Shown: positions 7,892 through 15,140 of the stretch, piece after piece
How positions within the stretch are numbered: the first letter of the stretch is position 1
Layout: each line of letters starts with the position of its first letter
Source: JBOGNO01 sp050747245
GTDB taxonomy: Bacteria > Acidobacteriota > Terriglobia > Acidiferrales > UBA7541
Length of the DNA stretch: 64,000 nucleotides
Direction of reading: 5' to 3'
NCBI GenBank assembly: GCA_050747245.1
Contig: JBOGNO010000011.1
Location: 62,001 to 126,000 of the forward strand
The notes under the pieces: model-generated
The model's input: the letters and a program-made list of their open reading frames with translations, nothing else
What the model was told of the DNA's origin: nothing
The model's database searches: none
Position numbers and translations under genes: made by a program

Positions 7892-8452
7892 TTACCTCGG
7901 CGAAGGCGTCTGCGCCACCATCACTCCCTGCTTGAAATCCTCCACCATTTCCGGCCGCAAACGCACTTCGGTCGGTCTCTTGGCCAGCGACATCTGGTCA
8001 ATTTTGTCCTGGAGCTTCAGCAGCGCGTAAAAAAGCCCTTCCGGCCGCGGCGGACACCCGATCACGTACACGTCAACCGGCACAATCTTGTCCACGCCCT
8101 GCAGCACGGAATACACGTTGAAGGGGCCGCCGACGCTCGAACACGCTCCCATGGAGATGCACCATTTCGGCTCCGGCATCTGATCCCACACGCGCTTCAG
8201 CACCGGCCCCATCTTGAGTGTCACCGTCCCGGCCACGATCATCAAGTCCGCCTGGCGCGGCGATGGCCGAAAGACTTCCGCGCCGAACCGCGCGATGTCG
8301 AATCGCGAAGTCGTCGAAGCAATCATCTCGATCGCGCAGCAGGCGAGGCCGAACGTGAGCGGCCAGATCGCGCTCTTCCTCGCCCAGTTGAAAACGTAGT
8401 CCACGGTCGAGAGCACGTAACTTCGCTCAAACCGGTTGTCTATGACTCCCAT
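7892..8452 (-). CDS. nuoB: NADH-quinone oxidoreductase subunit B
   Basis: A 186-residue protein matching the complex I subunit that holds the terminal 4Fe-4S cluster N2. The cluster cysteines are visible in ACCAIEM, SMGACSS and GCPPRPEG, and the quinone-site region reads FRPSPRQADLMIVAG. Subunit B normally lies between nuoA and nuoC in a long operon. Here there is no nuoA upstream (a repeat begins 117 bp away) and no nuoC downstream (the next gene is a Rieske protein). The gene itself looks complete and intact. It may be a stand-alone subunit gene in a dispersed complex I, or a fragment of a broken nuo operon. Confidence 0.95.
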   Translation of the reverse strand: MGVIDNRFERSYVLSTVDYVFNWARKSAIWPLTFGLACCAIEMIASTTSRFDIARFGAEVFRPSPRQADLMIVAGTVTLKMGPVLKRVWDQMPEPKWCISMGACSSVGGPFNVYSVLQGVDKIVPVDVYVIGCPPRPEGLFYALLKLQDKIDQMSLAKRPTEVRLRPEMVEDFKQGVMVAQTPSPR

Positions 8453-8569
8453 TCACTCTCCCGCATTTCGTTCCGCCCCGCAGTATATTCAGCCGCCTAG
8501 CGCGAGTCAAACTCTCCGCCGCGGCGCTTCGCGCCTCTCCGCGGAGGCGATGTGCCGCGCGGCGGGCGC

Positions 8570-8977
8570 TGGTTCCAGTACCCGTTTTGAAAATGACTGT
8601 TTTGTATCGATTGATTTTTTGGAAGTTGCTGATTTTGAGTGGTTTGATCATGCAATCAATATTTTCGTGTATCGATTGATTTGTGACTGGAGAGGGCCAT
8701 TCCCGATTTGGAACGCGCTCGAATTGTACTGCGCAAGACATTTTATTTGTCCCGATTAGACCGACCTCCGATTGTTTGTTTTCAATGAGTTGCATGTGTT
8801 TCTATTCGTGAGGGTGTCCCGATTAGAAATTGCCTCCCGTGTATAGACTCCGAAGGCGGAGCCTTGGCCCCGCCCTTTGACATGCTCAAGATCTTCTACC
8901 TCTCCGGCACCGCCCGGTTCGCAGCGCCTAACTATCATAATAACATAGCTTAACTCAGAAGTCAAGTACCGGGACCA
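8570..8977. repeat. Intergenic repeat copy A with imperfect terminal inverted ends
   Basis: A 408 bp non-coding element that recurs at 39038-39469. Its left end TGGTTCCAGTACCC and its right end (inverted TGGTCCCGGTACTT) form an imperfect terminal inverted repeat. Near the left end are two direct copies of GTATCGATTGATT at 8604-8616 and 8669-8681, 65 bp apart, with AATCAAT between them able to pair with the first. Further in, CCCGATTAG occurs twice, before and after TTTGTTTTCAATGA, the second time followed by AAATTGCCTCC. A CTCCG/CGGAG hairpin lies near the right third. No open frame of note is present. It looks like a small non-autonomous element; no clear target-site duplication is visible. 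Confidence 0.75.
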
Positions 8978-9196
8978 GGAACACTTAGCAGCATGAATTC
9001 AACAGTTCCAGGAGAGGTGATCCCGGCTTCACGGCAGCCTAATTGCTCTGCATTGGTTTGCTTCTCATACGGATTTCTTATGTCGTTCGGCTTCGGCTCG
9101 GATGGAGGGAAGGATGAAGTTAGAGAGCAGGTTCACTAAAATGGGATCTTTGGCTCCCTTTGGACGCTGCAACGCTCGATTACAGGGCTTGTGTTT

Positions 9197-9217
9197 GACT
9201 ACCATGATATGGTAGTC
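9197..9217 (+). promoter_or_regulatory. Perfect inverted repeat just upstream of the methyltransferase start
   Basis: GACTACCAT and ATGGTAGTC form 9 bp perfect arms around GAT, ending 5 nt before the GTG start of the methyltransferase. In RNA it would be a stable hairpin covering the ribosome landing zone; in DNA it is a dyad suitable for a dimeric regulator or for binding by the methyltransferase itself. No Shine-Dalgarno site lies between it and the start. The rest of 8978-9222 holds nothing else that I can identify. Confidence 0.7.
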
Positions 9218-9222
9218 GCTTC

Positions 9223-11919
9223 GTGACGATGCCCCAACGATACAAAAGCGTCTATTTTGCGGATTGTCCCGGGGATTCTCCCAAGGAACGTAACCTAACA
9301 CTCGCGTTCGGGGAGAAGGATTCGTTGCTGTTCAACGCGATCAAGCCTTTGACGAGCCATGAAATCCGGGAGGTCATTGAGCACGATTCTTATCAATCGC
9401 TCCAAGTAGGAGCATCTATGGAGCGACTTGGGGTCAACACCTATTGTTTGCGTCGACTGCGTGCCTGGGCGGCTGTGGATCAGGAAAATCAGCAGCTTTT
9501 CTTATTGCCAGGCGTGCCGGAGCGAGTGCGACCGTTAATTGATCCAGTGCAAGCTACCTATCGCGGCGGTCATGTCGAGCCTTTGCACGAGTGGTATCCA
9601 TACTTAGAGGGTTACTCGCCGAAATTTGTAGCACAAGTGATTCAGGAATTTGCGCCGGGCGCCTTACGGGTTCTCGACCCGTTTGCCGGGATGGGTACGA
9701 CTCCGTTGACGGTAGCACAGCTCGGCGGCGAGGCATTTTATTGCGAACTTAATCCGTTGCTTCAGTACTTGACAGCGACCAAGGTCATCGCGCTGCGGCT
9801 GAGCGACGCGGCCCGCACGAAGGCAGCGGAGGAACTACGGCAGCTAACCAAAAATCTTGTCGCACGGTTGCGCGAGATGACTCCCGATGAGGAACTGCGC
9901 TTGGGTTACAAGCAGACGTTCGGGGAAAGTAAGTTTTTCGACCCGCGTACCTTTGAACAAGTGTTGACTATGCGCGGGTTTGTCGAGCGCCTCGCGTGTG
10001 AGAATCCCATGGCGGCGCGGTTTTTGACGGTGGCGGTTCTGGCTTCTTTGGTTCCGGGATCGCGATTGATTCGGCGGGGTGATGTGCGGTACAAGACGGA
10101 AAACGAAATTCGACGCTTTCAGGTTGATTTTCTCGGCGCGGTCACAGAGCGATTGAGAGCGATGAGCGCTGATTTATTGCAATTGCGCCGATTGCCCAAT
10201 GTCCCGCACTTGGTTTGCGAAGATGCCCGACATCTGGACCGAATTAAGCCGCTGGAGGTAGATGCGGTGGTGACAAGCCCGCCATATTTGAATGGGACGA
10301 ATTACTTCCGAAACACGAAGCTCGAACTGTGGTTTTTACGCTGCTTGCGAAATTCGGGGGATTTGGCGGATTTTCGATTCAAGGCGATTACGGCAGGCAT
10401 TAATGACGTAACTGTAACAAAGACGAATTGCGAAATGATTGCCGAGTGTGGCGAAACAGTACGGCAGTTGGAGGTGTGCGCTTATGACATGCGGATTCCG
10501 CGCATGGTTGCTAGCTATTTTGCGGAAATGCAGGCGATTTTCGGGGCCATCCGCAAGCATCTTGCGAGACGCGCGACTGTCGTGATTGATATCGGCGACT
10601 CGTCGTATGGCAATGTCCATGTGCGTACCGATGTAATACTGGTCGGCATTCTGAAGAGGTTGGGGTTTGCGCTCCGCCGGCATGTCACGCTCAGGAAGCG
10701 GCTCTCGCGCGGCGGTTTTCCGTTGCGGCAAATGCTGCTAGTTTTCGATTGCGCTAACACCAAAGCAAGCGTGCCTTGGGAAGCGCCGCAGTCGTCGGCA
10801 TGGGCGCCCGAGTGGCAGAGATTTAAGTCTGACCTACCACATCAGCAGGGTGACTTCGCCAAGCGAAATTGGGGGCATCCTTTGCATTCTCTCTGTTCGT
10901 ACCAAGGAAAGATGAAGCCGTCGCTTGCTCATTATCTGGTGAAGACGTTTGTCCCTCACGAGGGAGTGATGCTGGATCCTTTTGGTGGCGTCGGAACGAT
11001 TCCATTTGAAGCGGCGCTTCGGGGGATCAAAACGTTCAGCTTTGAGATCAGCCCGGCTGCGCTGCAGATCTCGCGCGCCAAACTGGGTTTGCCCAAGCCC
11101 GAAGAATGCGCAGATCTTCTGAGTGCGCTTGGAAATTATCTGAGCGCGCACCAGCCGACCACTGAAGCGAAAACGTCAGCGCGTGGGATTCGGTTCAACG
11201 GTCCGCTGTCTGACTATTTCGATGCGCGAACGTTTCGAGAGATATTACTCGCGCGTCAGTTTTTCATGGAAAATCCACCGAAAACGGCGTCCGGATCCTT
11301 GCTCCTGGCTTCTCTATTGCACATTCTGCATGGCAATCGTCCCTACGCCTTAAGTCGGCGGTCGCACCCGATCACACCGTTTGCACCGACCGGTCCTGCC
11401 GAATACAGGTCATTGATGGAGCATTTGCGGGAAAAAGTTGGTCGCAGCTTTAGAGTCGATCGGCCGCCCGATTTTGCTGAAGGGCGCGTTTTCCATCAGG
11501 ACGCCACCGCATGGTGGCCACAAGAGGTGGATCAAGTTGATGCCATCATTACTTCGCCGCCCTTTTTCGACAGCACACGCTTCTATCTTGCGAACTGGAT
11601 GCGGCTGTGGTTTTGTGGCTGGGACGCTGCGGAATTCAAGTCGGAACCTCTTTCGTTTGTGGATGAGCGGCAGAAGAAAGGCTTCGAGGTCTATGAACCG
11701 ATTTTCCGCCAGGCTCGTGAACGGTTGCGTCCGGGCGGTGTGACCGTCCTGCATCTCGGCAAGAGCAGGAAATGTGACATGGCGAAACGCCTAGGCGAGG
11801 TGGCTGCACGCTGGTTTCGGGCGGCGGATGTTTACGTCGAGCAGGTCGGTCACTGCGAGTCACATGGGATTCGCGACAAAGGGACAGTGACGGCTCATCA
11901 GTTCCTCGTCTTACGTTAG
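9223..11919 (+). CDS. Tandem-duplicated DNA methyltransferase (N4-cytosine/N6-adenine type)
   Basis: An 898-residue protein made of two similar amino-methyltransferase modules. Module 1 has the SAM-binding motif DPFAGMGT at residues 152-159 and the catalytic TSPPYLNGTNY at 351-361. Module 2 has DPFGGVGT at 585-592 and TSPPFFDSTRF at 777-787. The motif I to motif IV spacings are nearly equal (about 199 and 192 residues), so a long, probably target-recognition, segment lies between them in each half, as in alpha-class enzymes. Both motifs are preceded by a similar lead-in (HEWYPYLEGYSPK; HSLCSYQGKMKPS). Two catalytic sites suggest methylation of both strands of a non-palindromic site. The start is GTG 9223 or ATG 9229; neither has a ribosome site. 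The gene converges with an HNH endonuclease 3 bp away. Confidence 0.9.
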   Translation: MTMPQRYKSVYFADCPGDSPKERNLTLAFGEKDSLLFNAIKPLTSHEIREVIEHDSYQSLQVGASMERLGVNTYCLRRLRAWAAVDQENQQLFLLPGVPERVRPLIDPVQATYRGGHVEPLHEWYPYLEGYSPKFVAQVIQEFAPGALRVLDPFAGMGTTPLTVAQLGGEAFYCELNPLLQYLTATKVIALRLSDAARTKAAEELRQLTKNLVARLREMTPDEELRLGYKQTFGESKFFDPRTFEQVLTMRGFVERLACENPMAARFLTVAVLASLVPGSRLIRRGDVRYKTENEIRRFQVDFLGAVTERLRAMSADLLQLRRLPNVPHLVCEDARHLDRIKPLEVDAVVTSPPYLNGTNYFRNTKLELWFLRCLRNSGDLADFRFKAITAGINDVTVTKTNCEMIAECGETVRQLEVCAYDMRIPRMVASYFAEMQAIFGAIRKHLARRATVVIDIGDSSYGNVHVRTDVILVGILKRLGFALRRHVTLRKRLSRGGFPLRQMLLVFDCANTKASVPWEAPQSSAWAPEWQRFKSDLPHQQGDFAKRNWGHPLHSLCSYQGKMKPSLAHYLVKTFVPHEGVMLDPFGGVGTIPFEAALRGIKTFSFEISPAALQISRAKLGLPKPEECADLLSALGNYLSAHQPTTEAKTSARGIRFNGPLSDYFDARTFREILLARQFFMENPPKTASGSLLLASLLHILHGNRPYALSRRSHPITPFAPTGPAEYRSLMEHLREKVGRSFRVDRPPDFAEGRVFHQDATAWWPQEVDQVDAIITSPPFFDSTRFYLANWMRLWFCGWDAAEFKSEPLSFVDERQKKGFEVYEPIFRQARERLRPGGVTVLHLGKSRKCDMAKRLGEVAARWFRAADVYVEQVGHCESHGIRDKGTVTAHQFLVLR

Positions 11920-11922
11920 CCT

Positions 11923-12897
11923 TTAATTGAGTCCTAACGCCTTTCGATTTTGCGTGCTCAGTTGTGGGACGAGCTTGTTGTCCACGAGAAGTCTCTTGAG
12001 CTCCTTCACCCGTTTTGCCAAGTTGGATCTTTCGCGAACCTTTAGGTAACGGGACACGCACTCATCCACATCGATATCCGGATTCACCAGGGGATTGGCA
12101 CTTGCCAGCAAACTGAGGTCGGCACCAGTCAACTTGCTGAGGCTGATTAACTGGTTGTTCGTGTAGAAGTCACTGGGCCACCGGCCGTGCTTTGTGTTGT
12201 TACACCCCGCGCACAACAGCGCTGCGTTCTCTACGGTGAGGGGGTACAGATACTTCGACGGCAGGATGTGATCTAGATCCCACTTGTTGTGTGCGCTGAA
12301 GGACAAGCGCTTGCCGCACTTGAAGCATTTCGAGCCGAACCGTTGAAACAGTCGGCTAATGTCGACGGGCCTATTTTCGCCCTCCAAGAGCAAATCCGCG
12401 ACCCGTCGGCGCACGGCCGACTCGTGCAACTGCTGCCGAGTGCGCCGCGGATTAAGAACGGCGTTGATTGCGCCCTTGCAGCCGCGACATTCCATCTGCC
12501 GCTCCAAAACGCCCCACGCGGCGTGGCGGCTGAACGCCTCAAAAGGGAGAACGCGCCCGCAGACGTTGCACTGCTTCCAGTACGAGGACGGATGCTCTGT
12601 TGCGATTCGGAAAAACCCGATCCAAAATCGCTCCGCTGGCAATGAAATATGTTTACGGTATTTCGGCGGCCAATTCTCGAATGGTAAGTCGGAGTTTCGG
12701 CAATGCACGTAGGTACACGCCGCACACTTCCAAGCCTCCGTCTCGAATGCAGCCTGTGGATCGAGCAACGCCGAGCCGATTAGAATGCAATTGAGTCGGG
12801 AGCACTTGATGCAAACGAATCCCACCCATGCGTCATGATACGGGATTCGCTCGATCCGTCCCAAGCCAGTCCGATGTCTCGTCTTACGTCTTGACAT
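11923..12897 (-). CDS. HNH endonuclease with multiple zinc-binding pairs (putative restriction enzyme)
   Basis: A 324-residue protein if it starts at ATG 12897; a TTG at 12963 would add 22 residues. Neither has a ribosome site. The C-terminal half holds an HNH nuclease core, with the sequence WDLDHILPSKYLYPLT, then NAALLCAGCNNTKHGRW. The general-base histidine is in the DH pair, and the flanking CFKCG and CAGC pairs bind a structural zinc. Two further zinc-type pairs lie upstream (CIKC...CAAC and CNVC...CRGC). The gene ends 3 bp from the convergent methyltransferase stop. This pairing fits a type II-like restriction-modification system, with the nuclease cutting DNA that the duplicated methyltransferase does not protect. 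No cleavage specificity can be read; a homing or McrA-like role is the main alternative. Confidence 0.82.
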   Translation of the reverse strand: MSRRKTRHRTGLGRIERIPYHDAWVGFVCIKCSRLNCILIGSALLDPQAAFETEAWKCAACTYVHCRNSDLPFENWPPKYRKHISLPAERFWIGFFRIATEHPSSYWKQCNVCGRVLPFEAFSRHAAWGVLERQMECRGCKGAINAVLNPRRTRQQLHESAVRRRVADLLLEGENRPVDISRLFQRFGSKCFKCGKRLSFSAHNKWDLDHILPSKYLYPLTVENAALLCAGCNNTKHGRWPSDFYTNNQLISLSKLTGADLSLLASANPLVNPDIDVDECVSRYLKVRERSNLAKRVKELKRLLVDNKLVPQLSTQNRKALGLN

Positions 12898-12945
12898 GTA
12901 TAAACGTGAATTAGGCGTTTTTGAGCCACAGGTAACATGCCAAGA

Positions 12946-12964
12946 CTTGTACTCTAGAGTCAAG
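12946..12964 (-). promoter_or_regulatory. Imperfect palindrome upstream of the HNH gene
   Basis: The 10 bp perfect palindrome ACTCTAGAGT (12951-12960) is flanked by CTTG and CAAG, with one extra base on the left side. It lies about 50-65 bp upstream of the preferred HNH start and spans the alternative TTG start at 12963. It could be an operator; no regulator gene is nearby. The sequence differs from the hairpin before the methyltransferase, so the two are not copies of one site. Confidence 0.4.
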
Positions 12965-13085
12965 AGTCGAGGCTAAACTTACCGTTGTAGCGTTTGATTT
13001 CGGCGCGGGGCGGGCGATGGCTCGACGGCGCGGCGGCGAGAGATTGAACCGCGGGGACTGACTGAATGCGACGGGCAGGAAAAAA

Positions 13086-13160
13086 TGGTAGCGGTACCGG
13101 GAATCGAACCCGGGTTACCAGATTGAGAATCTGGCGTCCTAACCCCTAGACGATACCGCC
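13086..13160 (-). tRNA. tRNA-Glu (anticodon CTC)
   Basis: Read on the minus strand the molecule starts GGCGGTA and ends TACCGCT plus A and an encoded CCA. The anticodon arm is CCAGA-TTCTCAA-TCTGG, giving anticodon CTC for glutamate. The D-arm (GTCTAGGGGTTAGGAC) and T-arm (CCGGGTTCGATTCCCGG) are standard. The first acceptor pair is a G-U. A run of six T follows one base after the CCA and may help end transcription. The 3' end faces the methyltransferase/HNH block, a common position for island insertion. Confidence 0.97.
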
Positions 13161-13288
13161 ATGGAGAGCGACAGAAATGCGGCAGAGAGAAATCGCCGCG
13201 GCATCAATTTTATAACGAGGAGGGCGCGGCGCGTCAAGGAATCGGAAAGGGAAGAGGCAGCGCGGAGACGCCGCGAGCGCGGCGAATT

Positions 13289-13678
13289 TCAAGCGGCTCC
13301 GTGGTGTTGGGATAGGCGGCCTTCGGAATCCTGCTTCAGCTCGGCGGGCACGGGAAGAATGCGGCGGTAGATCCGCACAGAAAAAAACTTCCAACGGCAG
13401 GGATCGCAGCGAAACGCAGGGACGCCGAGAAATCGCTGGACCCAGCGGAGCTTGCCTTCATTGACGCGGTCGCGAGCGATGCGCTGCAAATCAAGATTGC
13501 CGCACTGCGGGCAGTGCGCGAACCTCGCGTAGCGGACCGGCACGCGCCAGGCATAGAAGCGCTCCTCGCAAGCGCGGCATCTCCAGGGGCGCAATCCGGC
13601 GGCGGAGATCAGAATATCCAGCGCGCCGTGGCGCCGAGAGCGGCGGCAGACTTCACTCTGACACACGGGACAAATCAC
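13289..13678 (-). CDS. Zinc-ribbon protein of unknown function
   Basis: About 129 residues from the GTG at 13678, which follows GAGGGG closely. The frame stays open to an ATG at 13798 that would overlap the queF start, so the shorter form is preferred. Four paired-cysteine motifs are evenly spread: CPVCQSEVC at the N-terminus, CRACEERFYAW, CPQCGNLDLQRIARDRV, and CDPCRWKFFSVR. This looks like two zinc ribbons built from C-x2-C pairs, with aromatic residues after the second and fourth pairs (RFYAWR, KFFSVR), suggesting an internal duplication. There is no catalytic signature. It is divergent from queF, with about 120 bp between starts. Nucleic-acid or protein binding is possible. Confidence 0.65.
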   Translation of the reverse strand: MICPVCQSEVCRRSRRHGALDILISAAGLRPWRCRACEERFYAWRVPVRYARFAHCPQCGNLDLQRIARDRVNEGKLRWVQRFLGVPAFRCDPCRWKFFSVRIYRRILPVPAELKQDSEGRLSQHHGAA

Positions 13679-13796
13679 GTTCCCCTCAGGCACCAAACTT
13701 GCGCAAGGATACGACCGCGCGGAATGGATTGCAATCGGATTTGGCGCGACGGGATAACGGTTCGGTTGCGTGTACAATGATCGCTCGGAGAAGCGC

Positions 13797-14195
13797 ATGG
13801 CGAATTACACGGCGGAACACGCGCGAGCGGGCATCGAGAAAAAATTGCCGAAGCTCGAACTCTGGCCGAACCAGTTTCCCGGATACGAAATTACGATTCG
13901 ATTTCCGGAATACACTTCGGTGTGTCCGAAGACGGGGCTGCCGGATTACGGCGCGCTCACGATCCAGTACGAGCCGGCGAAGCATTGCCTGGAACTGAAG
14001 GCGCTCAAAATGTATTTGCTCGCGTACCGCAACCTGGGAATTTTTTATGAGAACGCCGTGAACCGGATCTTGCGCGACATTGTCGCGGCGGCAAAACCGG
14101 TGCGCTGCCGCGTCATAGGCGAGTTCACTCCGCGCGGCGGATTGACGACGACGGTCGAAGCTTGCTGGCCACGAAACCGCGCGCGGCGGAGATAG
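13797..14195 (+). CDS. queF: NADPH-dependent 7-cyano-7-deazaguanine reductase
   Basis: This enzyme reduces preQ0 to preQ1 in queuosine biosynthesis. It is the short, unimodular form (132 residues). The catalytic cysteine is C43 in TSVCPKTGLPDYG and the proton-donor aspartate is D50. The substrate-binding motif HCLELKALKMYL and the NADPH-side segment FTPRGGLTTTVE are also clear. The ATG at 13797 is chosen because of GGAG 6 nt upstream and the family start; an in-frame TTG or similar at about 13770 is not supported. No other queuosine genes are in the window. Confidence 0.95.
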   Translation: MANYTAEHARAGIEKKLPKLELWPNQFPGYEITIRFPEYTSVCPKTGLPDYGALTIQYEPAKHCLELKALKMYLLAYRNLGIFYENAVNRILRDIVAAAKPVRCRVIGEFTPRGGLTTTVEACWPRNRARRR

Positions 14196-14269
14196 ACTTC
14201 TCAGCGCACGTCGGCGATAATCCTTTCATTCTTGACCGGCGGTTGCCGGAAGTGGTTCGAGGAGGTTCG

Positions 14270-15133
14270 ATGAGTACAGCTCCACTCACACCCGCGCAGG
14301 GAAGTTCCGGGCACACGGACGGCGCGCTGCCACGCTGGGTGATCATCGCGTTCGTGCTGGCGTTTGTGCTGGTCGGCTACCTTCTCTATGCCGACCACTC
14401 CCAGCGCCAGGACATGCGCGACGCGGCGGACAAATCCGCCAAGCAGACTACGGCGCTGCAGCAGGAAATCGAAAGAACGAATTCGCGCATCGCCGATTTG
14501 AAGGGCGAGCTTGAAGTGAGCACGCAAAAACTTAACCTGACACAAGACGAAGTGGCTCGCGCGCGCAGCATCGCGCAGCAGTACCGCAAGGATCAGCAAA
14601 CGAGCGATGCGCGGCTGACCTCGCAAATCGGGCAAGTGCAGCAGGAAACCACGTCCAAGATCGGCGAAGTGTCCACGGATCTGGCGGGAACCAAGTCCGA
14701 CGTCGAGGCGACGAAAAAAGACCTGGAAACCACCAAAGGACAACTGCAGCGCGCTATGGGCGACCTGGGCGTGCAAAGCGGCTTGATTGCGCGTAACCAT
14801 GACGACGTTGAAGAGCTGAAGCGGCTTGGCCAGCGGAATTATTTCGAATTCGACCTGGGCAAGACGAAAAGCCCGCAAAAAATCGGGCCCATCATGGTGC
14901 AGCTCAAGAAAACGGATACCAAACATTTTCGGTACACCATGAACGTGATTGCGGACGACAAGACCATCGAGAAAAAGGATAAGACGGTCGGCGAGCCGGT
15001 GCAGTTTTACGTCGGCGGCGCGCGAGTGCCGTACGAAATCGTGGTCTTCGGGGTCACCAAGGATCACGCCAAGGGTTATCTGAGCACGCCGAAAGACACG
15101 TCCCCCGCTCCGGTGCAATCGCCGAGCAATTGA
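14270..15133 (+). CDS. Membrane-anchored coiled-coil protein of unknown function
   Basis: A 287-residue protein from ATG 14270, which has GAGGAGG about 5 nt upstream. Residues 1-25 are low-complexity (Pro/Gly/Ser), followed by one transmembrane helix (WVIIAFVLAFVLVGYLLY, about residues 23-40). A long helical region follows, rich in Gln, Glu, Lys and Thr with heptad-like repeats (about residues 45-185), ending VATKKDLETTKGQLQ-like turns. The C-terminal 90 residues look globular (RNYFEFDLGKTKSPQKIG). This suggests an inner-membrane anchor with an extracytoplasmic coiled-coil stalk. It lies 7 bp upstream of the next secreted protein, so the two are probably co-expressed. No known family recognised. 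Confidence 0.75.
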   Translation: MSTAPLTPAQGSSGHTDGALPRWVIIAFVLAFVLVGYLLYADHSQRQDMRDAADKSAKQTTALQQEIERTNSRIADLKGELEVSTQKLNLTQDEVARARSIAQQYRKDQQTSDARLTSQIGQVQQETTSKIGEVSTDLAGTKSDVEATKKDLETTKGQLQRAMGDLGVQSGLIARNHDDVEELKRLGQRNYFEFDLGKTKSPQKIGPIMVQLKKTDTKHFRYTMNVIADDKTIEKKDKTVGEPVQFYVGGARVPYEIVVFGVTKDHAKGYLSTPKDTSPAPVQSPSN

Positions 15134-15140
15134 GGAAGCT

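Noticed and set aside
8570..8977. CRISPR array
   Set aside because: The repeat copies are single and have internal repeats of a different size; no regular spacer pattern anywhere in the window.
13086..13160. Shared GTACCGGGA between tRNA-Glu and the repeat end as an attachment site
   Set aside because: Only nine bases, no integrase, and the same sequence is in both repeat copies, one of which is far from any tRNA.
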